DNA of 64,000 nucleotides from Parashewanella spongiae (lineage in GTDB: Bacteria > Pseudomonadota > Gammaproteobacteria > Enterobacterales > Shewanellaceae). Of the stretch, positions 7,758-17,257 are shown in pieces (position 1 is the stretch's first letter; every line of letters starts with the position of its first letter). The position numbers were made by a program, and so were the translations under genes. The stretch covers positions 3,720,001-3,784,000 of the forward strand of contig NZ_CP037952.1 in assembly GCF_004358345.1 (NCBI RefSeq). Reading direction: 5' to 3'. The notes below the pieces were generated by a model that was not told the DNA's origin, searched no databases, and was given only the letters and a program-made list of their open reading frames with translations.

Positions 7758-9365
7758 ATGAGTAAACCGTTTACTGATATCGACCACAACGCGCTGGAAG
7801 CACTGATAGTTCGTGTTACTGAAGCCAAAGAGCATGAATTAGCACTGTCTCCAGAAGATTGTCAGTTGTTACTTGATGCCTTAGTGACGTTATCGACGAT
7901 GCAGCAACGATTAACCAATCACGATGTCACCGTGCACAAATTGCGTAAGTTACTTGGCATTGAAAAGTCTTCAGAAGCCTTGTCTCGTGTCAGTAAAAGC
8001 AATAAAGGAAGCGGTAAACACACTGCGGGTAAAAATCGTAAACCCAAAGAGAGCGGTGAAGATTTCACTCCCGCTAAGCCAGTTGTGATAGTGCATCAGA
8101 GTACAGATGTGAAAAAAGGTGATAACTGCCTAGAGTGCCACATGGGTAAAATGTACAAAACCGACCCAGGCAGTTTACTGCGTATCACAGGGCAAAGTCC
8201 GTTTAAGCCAGAGCAGCATGTCATGGAGCGCTTTCGCTGTAATGCTTGTGGCGCTTACGCTACCGCCGCTTTGCCAGTTGAAGTGTTAGCCGACGGGAGC
8301 GAGCAACAAAAATACGGCTACTCAGCTCGGTCATTAATGGCCATACACAAGTATTTTGCCGGGTTGCCGTTTTATCGCCAAGGGAGCATTCAAAAGCTGC
8401 TTGGTGTCAAAATCACTGCGTCTACTGTGTTTGACCAAGTTGAATATGTGGCCAATGATATTTACCCTGTTTATCAAATGTTGGTTAACCTCGCGGCCGA
8501 TGCGAAGCATTATTATCTCGATGACACGACTCACCGAATTTTGGATGCTACGCCAATAGAAAAACCGGTGCGTAACAGTGACAAGACACAAATGCGCAGC
8601 GGCGTGTACACATCAGGTGTTATTGCGACCACTCAAGCCAATGATAGTATCGTGTTGTTTGAAACTAATATTGGTCATGCTGGCGAATTCATCGATAGCC
8701 TGTTGCACAAACGCGGTACTCATCAATCTAGGCCGATAATGATGAGTGACGCTCTGGTCAGTAATCGCCCTACGGTAAGAGAATGTCTGCTGTCATTGTG
8801 TAACAGTCATGCCAGACGACAATTTGTTGATGTCATTAACCATTTCCCCGATGAAGTCGAGCACGTACTGACACGTTATGGTGAAATTTGGGCTTACGAG
8901 CAGCACACTAAAGAGCAAAAGTTTACGGCAACAGAAAGGCTGAGTTACCATCAGCAACATTCGTTGCCTGTAATGAAAACCATCAAGCAGTGGTGTACAA
9001 CACACCTTAACGATGAAACAGTTGAAGAAAATAGTGGTTTAGGTAAGGCGATGCGATATTTTGTCAAACATTATGTTGGCTTGAGCTATTTTTGCCACTA
9101 CGAAGGTGTATACATCGATAATAACCGTATCGAAGCCATGTTAAAAATCATCGTTCGTGACCGAAAAAATGCGATGTTCCATAAGACGTTACTTGGCGCT
9201 ACGATTGGTGATGTCATCACGTCAATGATTGCAACAGCAAGTGAAGCTGGCATCAATGTGTTTGAGTATTTCACATTTTTACAGAGAGAGAAGGATAAAG
9301 TGAAAACCAACCCTGAAGAATACCTACCGTGGAATTATCGAGAAACAGTCGTCACTGAAAAATAA
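7758..9365 (+). CDS. tnpC: IS66 transposase TnpC (element 1)
   Basis: A 535-residue DDE transposase. An N-terminal leucine-rich coiled region (residues 20-75) and a basic linker are followed by a four-cysteine zinc-binding segment (CLECHMGK, then CNACGAY, about residues 123-175). The catalytic core has DDT (YYLDDTTHRI), MSDAL and a C-terminal IDNNRIEAMLK segment with the third acidic residue. The length is normal for the family. A 90-base gap separates it from tnpB. Confidence 0.92.
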   Translation: MSKPFTDIDHNALEALIVRVTEAKEHELALSPEDCQLLLDALVTLSTMQQRLTNHDVTVHKLRKLLGIEKSSEALSRVSKSNKGSGKHTAGKNRKPKESGEDFTPAKPVVIVHQSTDVKKGDNCLECHMGKMYKTDPGSLLRITGQSPFKPEQHVMERFRCNACGAYATAALPVEVLADGSEQQKYGYSARSLMAIHKYFAGLPFYRQGSIQKLLGVKITASTVFDQVEYVANDIYPVYQMLVNLAADAKHYYLDDTTHRILDATPIEKPVRNSDKTQMRSGVYTSGVIATTQANDSIVLFETNIGHAGEFIDSLLHKRGTHQSRPIMMSDALVSNRPTVRECLLSLCNSHARRQFVDVINHFPDEVEHVLTRYGEIWAYEQHTKEQKFTATERLSYHQQHSLPVMKTIKQWCTTHLNDETVEENSGLGKAMRYFVKHYVGLSYFCHYEGVYIDNNRIEAMLKIIVRDRKNAMFHKTLLGATIGDVITSMIATASEAGINVFEYFTFLQREKDKVKTNPEEYLPWNYRETVVTEK

Positions 9366-9501
9366 TACAGCTGTAAGAAATGGACTTGGGCTAATCGCCT
9401 AGGTCTAGCTGTACCTGAAATAATTTAGTTTTTCACGCTATGCTGCCGTAAGCTCACAATTGTTTAGGGACTAAGTACCTGATGAAAAGTTTTGCCTCTA
9501 T

Positions 9502-9520
9502 CTTGTTTTTGGACAGAAAT
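9502..9520 (+). repeat. Dispersed TTTTTGGACA motif, copy 3
   Basis: CTTGTTTTTGGACAGAAAT is a looser match to the 3681 and 5396 strings. Nothing else is seen in the 9466-9734 gap, apart from a possible weak promoter for the PPR gene. Confidence 0.25.
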
Positions 9521-9734
9521 GCGCCAGCCGACCAAGTTGGCAAAGGAGGGACAAAACCAATTTACGCTCAATTTCATTATTTTTTGAGTCTGAAGTGCAA
9601 CTATGAGCTACCAAACGGCTTCTCTGTGCAGTAGATAATTTTCTGTTATACATTTATAGAATGCCTTAAAGCTGAATAATTTTGTATTTAGCTTTTCAAT
9701 GCGTTATTTCTTAGCCTCTTAATTCACTCGCTTA

Positions 9735-12700
9735 TTGAGTAATGTGATGGCGACAGTGCGCACTTCTGCTGAGCAACAATCAATATATAGATTCATGCTC
9801 AAAAGTCTCCAAGAATACCCAAGCGAAGCCGTATTATATCTCAACTTTGAGGTTTCAAGGTTTGATGGTGATGAAAACTTACAACAGTGTTATCAAAGAT
9901 TAAGCAAAATAGATAGGCAAAAGCTGTATGATTTTTTCAACAATAAATCATCGTCGACTCGCTTTAACTCTCGTACACTAGAGGCTCATTATCGTAAGAA
10001 GCCAAGTAATGCTTGCCGGCGTTTTGTAACTGAGCCCTGCTCCATTACTCCAAAATCGAGCACTCAATATACCAAGCAAATACAGCAACCACCTTCCTCC
10101 CCTGAGCCCTTTTTTACTCAGACCAGTGCGCTTATTCATTCTTGGAAACTTAAACAGAAAACCAAAAAGCAACTGGATATTGAGTTAAATGTATTAATTG
10201 GTGGTTGCACTAAACTTTCGCAGCTTATTGAAATCATTCACACCCTAAAAAACGAAAAACAGGCCATGGAAACATCATGGGACATAAGGTTTATCCATAA
10301 AATGTTACACAAAGCGGCTGAGTTTTCTGACAGCTATTCATATAATTTCGACGGCATTTTTAGTGACATAATACGATTTAAATCGTCCTATGAAGCGAAA
10401 ACTTGCATACTATTACTGAAATTAATTAAGTTAAATTTAAATTTTTCAGATGGCAAAGTATTGGTGCTAGGCAATTCAGCCGAAGCCAGCATAATGCTAC
10501 AATGGGGCATCAAGCCTAATGTTGCCATTTACAATGCCTTTATCACCGTATGCGCTAAAACTGGCCACTTTGATAGTGCTTGGCAACTGGTGTGTGGTAA
10601 TAAGCCCGTGATGGCACCTCATCTACCACTAAAGGCAGATTCAATCACCTGCATAAATTTGCTGACGGCCTGCGCTGAAACTGGGCGTTATGCAGAAGCC
10701 AAATCATTGGTGTTGAGCGATACAGTTACAGCTAGCTTAATGCAGCAATGGGGCATCAAGCCTAATGTCGCCATTTACAATGCCTTTATCACGGTATGTG
10801 CTAAAACTGGCCAGTTTGATAGTGCTTGGCAACTGGTGTGTGGTGATAAACCCATGATGGCTCCTCATTTGCCATTAATAGCCAATCAAATCACCTGCAC
10901 GAATTTGCTGACGGCCTGCGCTGAAAGGGGACGTTATGCAGAAGCCAAATCATTGGTGTTGGCCGATAAAGGTACAACAAGCTTAATACAACAATGGGGC
11001 ATCAAGCCTAACGTTACCATTTACAATGCTTTTATCACGGTATGCGTTAAAACAGGCCAGTTTGATAGTGCTTGGCAACTGGTGTGTGGTAATAAACCCT
11101 TGATGGCACCTCATTTGCCATTAAAAGCTAATCAAATCACCTGCCTGAATTTGCTGACGGCCTGCGCTGAAACGGGGCGTTATGCAGAAGCCAAATCATT
11201 GGTGTTGGGCGATACAGGCACAGCCAGCTTAATGCAGCAATGGGGCATTAAGTCTAATGTTGCCATTTACAATGCTTTTATCACGGTGTGCGCTAAAACT
11301 GGCCAGTTTGATAGTGCTTGGCAACTGGTGTGTGGTGATAAGCCTGTGATGGCACCTCATTTGCCATTAAAAGCCAATCAAATCACCTGCACGAATTTGC
11401 TGACAGCCTGCGCTGAAATGGAGCGTTATACAGAAGCCAAATCATTGGTGTTGGGCGATGGCGATACAGCTAGCTTAATGCAACTGTGGGGCATCAAGCC
11501 TAACGTTGCCATTTACAGCGCCTTTATTACGGTATGCGCTAAAACTGGCCAATTTGATAGTGCTTGGCAACTGGTCTGTGGTGATAAGCCAGTGATGGCA
11601 ACTTATTTGCCATTAAAAGCCAATCAAATCACCTGCCTGAATTTGCTGACGGCCTGCGCTGAAATGGAGCGTTATGCAGAAGCCAAATCATTGGTATTGG
11701 GTGATACAACTACAGTTACAGCCAGCTTAATACGACAATGGGGCATCAAGCCTAACGTTGCCATTTACAATGCCTTTATCACGGTGTGCGCTAAAACTGG
11801 TCAGTTTGATAGTGCTTGGCAACTGGTGTGTGGTGATAAGCCTGTGATGGCACCTCATCTACCACTAAAGGCAGATTCAATCACCTGCGTGAATTTGCTG
11901 TCTGCCTGCGCTGAAAGGGGACGTTATGCAGAAGCCAAATCATTGGTGTTGGCCGATAAAGGTACAACAAGCTTAATACAACAATGGGGCATCAAGCCTG
12001 ATGTCGCCATTTACAATGCTTTTATCACGGTATGTGCTAAAACGGGCCAGTTTGATAGTGCTTGGCAATTGGTGTGTGGTGATAAGCCCATGATGGCACC
12101 TCATCTACCACTAAAGGCAGATTCAATCACCTGCCTGAATTTGCTGACGGCCTGCGCTGAAACGGGGCGTTATACAGAAGCCAAAACATTGGTGTTGGGC
12201 GATACAGGCACAGCCAGCTTAATGCAGCAATGGGGCATTAAGTCTAATGTTGCCATTTACAATGCTTTTATCACGGTGTGCGCTAAAACTGGCCAGTTTG
12301 ATAGTGCTTGGCAACTGGTATGTGGTGATAAGCCCGTGATGGCACCTCATTTGTCATTAAAGGCCAGTCTAATCACCTGCATAAATTTGCTGACGGCCTG
12401 CGCTGAAATGGTGCGTTTTACAGAAGCCAAATCATTGGTTTTGGGCGATAGCGATGCAGCTACAACCAGCTTAATACAACAATGGGGCATCAAGCCTGAT
12501 GTTGCCATTTACAATGCCTTTATTAAAGTATGCATTAAGGCTAAGGATTTTGACACTGGAATGTGGTATTTAGAAAAAATTATGAACAAATGTGACATGA
12601 GTACTTTTTCACAAATACATGCTCAATTTGCGCCGCTTGAAAAAGATAATTTCGCAAGCATGATTGATAAAGGGATAGCACAAGGAATATATAAAAAAAA

Positions 12701-12989
12701 TGTTGGCTTAATGAATCATTGTATCGATTTGCATATGGATAAAATCTTCGAAGGACATTCAGGTGATGGTACACATATTCAAGGTGTTCCATTAGCTTTC
12801 GCAAAACTATTATTTTGTTACCACAAACAAAACAATGAACCCAAGATAACATCGATCATAACTGGATACCATGGCAATAATACGTTAAAAAATGGAATGA
12901 TAAGTTTTCTCAAAGATGAATTTGGACTTGAGTTTATCGAGGATGAATTCAACTCAGGAATGATAGTATTGAGCGAGTCTACCCATTAA
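9735..12989 (+). CDS. Large pentatricopeptide-repeat (PPR) protein
   Basis: A 1084-residue protein. Residues 1-255 are a non-repeated, basic N-terminal part. Residues 259-918 are eight tandem 82-84 residue units, each a pair of PPR-like helical hairpins: VAIYNAFITVCAKTGQFDSA, then ITCTNLLTACAETGRYAEAK. A ninth half unit follows, and residues about 935-1084 are a unique C-terminal domain. PPR proteins bind single-stranded RNA and are abundant in eukaryotic organelles but rare in bacteria, mostly host-associated ones. Position 5 of every motif is Asn, which in the plant PPR code favours pyrimidines; the 41-residue motif length departs from the canonical 35, so the code may not apply. No signal peptide is present. 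Translation may start at TTG 9735 or ATG 9747; neither has a strong ribosome site. A translocated effector or an RNA regulator are both possible. Confidence 0.8.
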   Translation: MSNVMATVRTSAEQQSIYRFMLKSLQEYPSEAVLYLNFEVSRFDGDENLQQCYQRLSKIDRQKLYDFFNNKSSSTRFNSRTLEAHYRKKPSNACRRFVTEPCSITPKSSTQYTKQIQQPPSSPEPFFTQTSALIHSWKLKQKTKKQLDIELNVLIGGCTKLSQLIEIIHTLKNEKQAMETSWDIRFIHKMLHKAAEFSDSYSYNFDGIFSDIIRFKSSYEAKTCILLLKLIKLNLNFSDGKVLVLGNSAEASIMLQWGIKPNVAIYNAFITVCAKTGHFDSAWQLVCGNKPVMAPHLPLKADSITCINLLTACAETGRYAEAKSLVLSDTVTASLMQQWGIKPNVAIYNAFITVCAKTGQFDSAWQLVCGDKPMMAPHLPLIANQITCTNLLTACAERGRYAEAKSLVLADKGTTSLIQQWGIKPNVTIYNAFITVCVKTGQFDSAWQLVCGNKPLMAPHLPLKANQITCLNLLTACAETGRYAEAKSLVLGDTGTASLMQQWGIKSNVAIYNAFITVCAKTGQFDSAWQLVCGDKPVMAPHLPLKANQITCTNLLTACAEMERYTEAKSLVLGDGDTASLMQLWGIKPNVAIYSAFITVCAKTGQFDSAWQLVCGDKPVMATYLPLKANQITCLNLLTACAEMERYAEAKSLVLGDTTTVTASLIRQWGIKPNVAIYNAFITVCAKTGQFDSAWQLVCGDKPVMAPHLPLKADSITCVNLLSACAERGRYAEAKSLVLADKGTTSLIQQWGIKPDVAIYNAFITVCAKTGQFDSAWQLVCGDKPMMAPHLPLKADSITCLNLLTACAETGRYTEAKTLVLGDTGTASLMQQWGIKSNVAIYNAFITVCAKTGQFDSAWQLVCGDKPVMAPHLSLKASLITCINLLTACAEMVRFTEAKSLVLGDSDAATTSLIQQWGIKPDVAIYNAFIKVCIKAKDFDTGMWYLEKIMNKCDMSTFSQIHAQFAPLEKDNFASMIDKGIAQGIYKKNVGLMNHCIDLHMDKIFEGHSGDGTHIQGVPLAFAKLLFCYHKQNNEPKITSIITGYHGNNTLKNGMISFLKDEFGLEFIEDEFNSGMIVLSESTH
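10509..12488 (+). repeat. Eight tandem 246-252 bp coding repeats of the PPR gene
   Basis: Units start at 10509, 10755, 11001, 11247, 11493, 11745, 11991 and 12237, with a ninth half unit from 12489. The periods are 246 bp, except two of 252 bp where two codons are added before the MQQWG-like segment. Units are almost identical in DNA, including synonymous sites, so the array expanded recently by recombination or is being homogenised. Confidence 0.93.
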
Positions 12990-12995
12990 CTGTAG

Positions 12996-13112
12996 TTGCT
13001 TGCATTTATAAATCGGTTTGCTCGCATTAATTGCTTTTATCAAATTAGTTGCTCAGATTAAGTGATTTTATAAAGCTATGTTGCTCACTTTAAATGATTC
13101 TATAAATGAACC
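12996..13112 (+). repeat. Degenerate ~31-bp tandem array downstream of the PPR gene
   Basis: Three to four units of the form TTGCTCNNATTAANTGNTTTTATNAA, spaced 31-32 bases, lie directly after the PPR stop. Spacing and core resemble the TGTCCCAAATTAAATGACGC arrays at 19.9 and 22.2 kb, so this may be the end of another Tn7/IS21-like element. The opposite end was not found. Confidence 0.55.
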
Positions 13113-13151
13113 AATTTAAATGAGCTACAAATTAAATAATATCAGATGGTT

Positions 13152-13170
13152 GACTCGTTTTTGGACATTT
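13152..13170 (+). repeat. Dispersed TTTTTGGACA motif, copy 4
   Basis: ACTCGTTTTTGGACATTTC, related to the copies at 3681, 5396 and 27397. Confidence 0.25.
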
Positions 13171-13280
13171 CAGTGTTTCGTCCAGTAAGACAATTTTGGA
13201 CAACAATAAACCATAATTTTTATTTTCAAACGGAACATATTTTACTTAAATAATAAGATATCCATAAATACTCAAAGGCA

Positions 13281-14081
13281 CTACATATCTGTTGATGATA
13301 CCTCCCCCTGCGGTTCAGCCCCCCCTGTATTACTATACGTTTTAAGATCTATATTTTTAACAGCAGAGTTTTTTTCTTGCTTACAAGTTTTATAAATCAG
13401 CCGAAATAAAAGTACATCAGTAATTACACTTTCAATAATTATAACTGGAAGCAACCCAAGACCCATTTTAGCGTGAGTTCCTAATGGTTTACTCTCTTCC
13501 GTTTTGCCAGCGGTGTCGTTTGATCTACTTTGTCTTGTCAATATCGAATTTATGTCTTTTTCCATCAGAGTTGGAATGAAAAATTTTAAAGTTCCTTCTG
13601 TTATCTTAAGTCCAATCCAACAACCAGCAGCTGAAGTCAACAACCTCAATGGAACTCTAATTTTTGAGTCTTTATCAACATTAAAGTACGTGAGGGATCT
13701 ATCCAGCCCATGAGAAAAAGCGTATCCAAATGCAGAACTTAATAAAGTTGTCGTAGCTTGACTAAGAAAACTGTCTGACATACGTAATTCACCATAAAAA
13801 CCAACTGTAGAACCGAAAATTAAAACACCCACAGACTTAATGGCATACCTACCTATCAGATTATTTTTTCCTTCATCCAGATATTTATCTGATACTTTAT
13901 TAGCTAAATATTCAGCACCTCTAATAAATGTTGCGAAACTCGCACCTATTGCTGCACCAGCAGGTCCTGAAGTGAATGCTCCAGCTAAAACAGGTACAGC
14001 ATATGTTTCTAAAACTTCTTTAGAATAAAAGTTGAACGTTTCAAACGATGTGCTAGTTGATGATAAAGCTTGAGGAACCAT
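13281..14081 (-). CDS. Multi-pass membrane protein, unknown
   Basis: A 266-residue protein from ATG 14081, chosen because GAGGT lies nine bases upstream; ATG 14099 has no ribosome site. It has several hydrophobic, glycine/alanine-rich segments: VPVLAGAFTSGPAGAAIGAS, SVGVLIFGSTVGFYG, LLSSAFGYAFSHG, LLTSAAGCWIGLKI and LGLLPVIIIESVITDVLLF. They are separated by charged loops, and the C-terminal tail is basic then polar. I do not recognise a family. It stands alone between the PPR gene and an exported protein; a membrane-targeted effector is one possible reading. Confidence 0.6.
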   Translation of the reverse strand: MVPQALSSTSTSFETFNFYSKEVLETYAVPVLAGAFTSGPAGAAIGASFATFIRGAEYLANKVSDKYLDEGKNNLIGRYAIKSVGVLIFGSTVGFYGELRMSDSFLSQATTTLLSSAFGYAFSHGLDRSLTYFNVDKDSKIRVPLRLLTSAAGCWIGLKITEGTLKFFIPTLMEKDINSILTRQSRSNDTAGKTEESKPLGTHAKMGLGLLPVIIIESVITDVLLFRLIYKTCKQEKNSAVKNIDLKTYSNTGGAEPQGEVSSTDM

Positions 14082-14270
14082 GATAGAACAACCTCGCATG
14101 TGCTATGGAATCATTCATTTTGCACGTTCAAAACTATTAGTACTTAATTATTTGATTAAAGAATATTAATGTTCTAATCGACTATTTATTTTATCGTTGT
14201 TAGAAAATTAAAAAACTCATTCAAGGCAAGCTCCCAAGATTTCTTTTTTTAGTTTAACAACCAACCTCAA

Positions 14271-14296
14271 CTCATTTTGGGGCAAAAACTGGTTAG
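14271..14296 (+). repeat. Dispersed motif, divergent copy (TTTTGGGGCAAAAACTGGTT)
   Basis: CTCATTTTGGGGCAAAAACT followed by GGTTAG. It keeps the CTCA start and GGTTAG end of the 5396 copy with GGGGCA instead of TGGACA. The rest of the 14100-14513 gap shows nothing I can name. Confidence 0.25.
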
Positions 14297-14513
14297 AAAG
14301 AGGAAGTTTGCCAGCCTAAAAAAGTTTCGAACTTTATTGTCTTAGTTTTAATCATTATTGTCGAGTTTGGGTTCAATGCATGACAACACTAGCTTGTGCA
14401 ATGATTTGGCTGCCAATGTGAAAGATCAACAGCCACTAGTTATTTTAAATAATAAAACGCAATTCTCACTTCAATATTCTTATATTAAAGTGAGGTCACA
14501 TTAAAAAATGTAT

Positions 14514-15287
14514 TTATCGAGAAAACTCAGCGCGATAAATTGTTGGCTGAATATATCTTGTTGTAACTCTATCAACATCAACATTTTCATTCGATATACT
14601 GCCAAGCTCTAAAATCACTTGCACGGTTCGAGTCCCCGTTCGTGATCGACCCGCTTGAGAACTGCCGCGACCACTGTCTGATTTTAATACTAAATTATCG
14701 CCATCCACTTCCCAACGACGATTTTGAGTTGTACCCAAGCTATTTAAGTCCGTATCGAAGCTGCCATCTTCATTTAACTGAACATAGCCCTGACTGGAAT
14801 AAGGAAAACGATAATTCCGTAGGCTCACATTCCAGTTGCCAATCAGTTTAGATTCTACGGTATCCGCAACTTCAGCAACATCGGTAGAAATTAACTGAAT
14901 ATCCCACTGAGCTCCTGTTCTCCCCGCAGTCGAGAATAATCCAAGACCTTCAAATCCTAGAAATTCAGCCAAATCTTCGGGGTACTGTGCAAAGCCGAGC
15001 TCGTCTTCTGAATCGCTAAAGTGAAACATGCCATTTTCTTCGACTACTTCACCATTTGCTAGCCCATTACGAATTAAAAAAGGCGAGTTAGAAGTAAAAC
15101 GTCCGTCACCTGTCACGACTATTTCAACTTCTGTTGAACCTGTGGCTCTCGATACATTAGTTCTAAAGTCCGTAACGGTTGAGACTTCTACTCCCTGATA
15201 AACACCCGGTTCTAACGCAAAGGATGATGCAGACGCAAATAAAGAAGCTGCAATAGCAGTAGATTTAAAAACCATATTTTTAGTCAT
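14514..15287 (-). CDS. Exported protein of unknown function
   Basis: A 257-residue protein with a clear Sec signal peptide (MTKNMVFKSTAIAASLFASA, cleavage likely after SFA). The mature part is acidic and beta-rich with two similar halves (residues 25-110, and 145-257 starting IGNWNVSLRNYRFPYSSQGY), suggesting a beta-barrel or lipocalin-like fold. AAGGAA precedes ATG 15287. No cysteine lipobox is present, so it is periplasmic or secreted. I do not recognise the family. Confidence 0.65.
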   Translation of the reverse strand: MTKNMVFKSTAIAASLFASASSFALEPGVYQGVEVSTVTDFRTNVSRATGSTEVEIVVTGDGRFTSNSPFLIRNGLANGEVVEENGMFHFSDSEDELGFAQYPEDLAEFLGFEGLGLFSTAGRTGAQWDIQLISTDVAEVADTVESKLIGNWNVSLRNYRFPYSSQGYVQLNEDGSFDTDLNSLGTTQNRRWEVDGDNLVLKSDSGRGSSQAGRSRTGTRTVQVILELGSISNENVDVDRVTTRYIQPTIYRAEFSR

Positions 15288-15556
15288 TTTAATTTCCTTA
15301 ACCTGAATTTTTCTATTCTAATTAATTTGCAATATGAACATACGCAGATTAACGAGGTATATTTATTGACCATGGAACTGAGGTTTTAATTTCAAATTAA
15401 AATAAGAAATAAACTGAGAGTCAAAACATATTAATAAGTCATTTTATTAACGCTAATGACATCGATTGTCGATAATGAGGCAGAGCAAGATCACGAACAT
15501 AACTTGAGCAATCAACATAAATCATCATCTCGAATCTGACACTGCACAAGATCTGA

Positions 15557-15832
15557 GATCTTATATTCCTCTTCGGAAGTTACTCATGCTTTTCAATTTA
15601 TTCCGCTGAAGATGAATTACAATTTAACTCATTATTAACAACATTAGAAAATACTCTTCGAGAAAATGATCATTTATTAGATGACGTTGATGAAAAAATA
15701 GTGGGTCAATATAGATTGAATTGCATTCTTACCATTAGAAATAGTATTGCAATGAAAGTTCGTTTCTGGCAAGGAATGGGGCATTTTCGTGCCAACAGCG
15801 ATCAGCTCGACTTTGGACGTGCGACGTTTTAG
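15557..15832 (+). other. Possible coding remnant without a start codon
   Basis: This 276-base frame is open between stops and encodes an amphipathic stretch (AEDELQFNSLLTTLENTLRE, then QYRLNCILTIRNSIAMKVRF), but it has no ATG or ribosome site near its beginning. The opposite-strand frame (15677-15865) looks less protein-like. It may be the tail of a lost gene. Nothing else is visible in the 15288-15881 gap. Confidence 0.2.
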
Positions 15833-15881
15833 GATGAAAACAATCACATCTAGGATTTTGAACACAAAAGCTTGTTATTTT

Positions 15882-16772
15882 TTATGTGTATAGCTTTTCT
15901 ATTTCGATTATTTCTTTTCTACTTTCTACAATTTCTCTTGCTTCATTTAAATCTTGAGTTCCCATTTTTGAAACAAGCTTTTTTAGAGTGGAACTAAACT
16001 CTGAACTCCAACCAGAAAAAGCATCTGCAGATATAACTGGGTTTATACCATTTGCTCTATTTGGATTAAGGAATGCTTCTTGAAAAGCAACACAACATTT
16101 GTGTAATTCTTGAGGTTCAATGGCTTCGTTTTCACCTAAAAGCTCTAAGCTCAACTCAGCGAGATACCAACCAAATCCGTTCAGTGTATTAAGACTTTTG
16201 TTACCATCAGCACCGAAGATACAAAGTTCAAAATCTATTAGTTTCAACTTGTCAGAGCTTTTAACATAAACATAATTTTTGGGGTTGTCAGGCTTTGCTT
16301 GAATTTTATGAGTATCTAAATACTCATAAACATTTAGTATTTGCCTAACTAAGTTGTTGATTTTTCCAATAGTTAATGGTGAGTTACTCTTTGATAACAA
16401 GGTGGTTAAATCTAGGTCAGCTTTTTCAAATATGAACTGAAATTCAACAGAAGTTCTAACAATGCCAAAAAATGTAATTATATTATCATTTGGTCTTTCT
16501 CCAACATAAATTAATACTTTGAGTTCTTCTTCGTTATTTATATAACCATCCAATTGACGTACTTTTACTGCTAATTTAAAATCACATCGTTTACATTTCC
16601 CCTCATAAACAGTACTAAACATGCCCCATCTAATAATATGAAAACGATTAACGTCAATACTTTCTTTAACAGCTTTTATTTTAAAATCAATAAACCCATG
16701 ATTACAAAAAACTTCTTTGGCTGTTTGAGGTTGAACAGCTAAAGAATTTGGAGATAATCGTTGTATTGCCAA
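15882..16772 (-). CDS. Eukaryotic-like protein kinase domain protein (orphan, atypical)
   Basis: A 296-residue single kinase-like domain. The glycine loop is reduced to RWGMFSTVYEG (residues 48-58). The VAIK-type lysine is in KLAVKVRQ (about 71). An alphaC/beta5 region is followed by a catalytic-loop-like QAKPDNPKNYVYV (D and N retained, HR lost) and LIDFELC in place of DFG. ATP binding and phosphotransfer therefore look possible but unusual. There is no signal peptide, membrane helix or sensor domain. The start appears to be TTG 16772 with AAGG upstream. Solitary cytosolic kinases like this occur among secreted effectors and defence proteins; context does not decide. It is AT-rich like its neighbours. 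Confidence 0.65.
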   Translation of the reverse strand: MAIQRLSPNSLAVQPQTAKEVFCNHGFIDFKIKAVKESIDVNRFHIIRWGMFSTVYEGKCKRCDFKLAVKVRQLDGYINNEEELKVLIYVGERPNDNIITFFGIVRTSVEFQFIFEKADLDLTTLLSKSNSPLTIGKINNLVRQILNVYEYLDTHKIQAKPDNPKNYVYVKSSDKLKLIDFELCIFGADGNKSLNTLNGFGWYLAELSLELLGENEAIEPQELHKCCVAFQEAFLNPNRANGINPVISADAFSGWSSEFSSTLKKLVSKMGTQDLNEAREIVESRKEIIEIEKLYT

Positions 16773-17257
16773 TGTCTGTGACCTTAATAAAAATGTATAT
16801 TTAGTATGCTGTTATAATCTTAATAATTTACTCTACAGTAAAGTTAATTATTTTTTATTTTAAAGCCAATTTAGGTCACATTAGTTTAATGTTTATAACA
16901 CGGAAAGGGGCAAAAACGATTTATAAAACATCATGATGACTGGCTAGTCAGAGTGATCTTCAGTTTCTTATAACAAAAATTCGTCCTCATCCAATTCTTT
17001 TCGTATCTTCTGCAGTGCATTTAAATGAAATTTCATCAGCTTTATATCATGCTCTACATCAGTGAATGACTAAAAGTCAAAAGTGGGATGGTGATGAAAC
17101 GGATTTTGAGTAAGTTTATTTATCTTCAATAATATTGATCATTAATGGTTTGTATGACGAAATACGGAAAACAAGTTTAAAAGCCCCTTTTGGTTCAATG
17201 TTCCTTAAGTAAGGGAATAGTAAACTAGCTAGACTTTTATTTTACCGATTAATTCCT

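Larger units (their letters stand above)
6889..9457 (+). mobile_element. IS66-family element 1, complete
   Basis: A 2569 bp element bounded by inverted repeats: GTGAGTTTACGGCAGCATAG on the left, and GTGAGCTTACGGCAGCATAG as the reverse complement of the right end. A perfect 8-bp target duplication AATTGTTT lies at 6881-6888 and 9458-9465, the size expected for IS66. It carries tnpA, tnpB and tnpC in the standard order, all open. Confidence 0.95.

Noticed and set aside
10509-12488. Long tandem repeats considered as a CRISPR or satellite
   Set aside because: The 246-bp units keep one reading frame and encode PPR motifs; no short repeat-spacer pattern exists.
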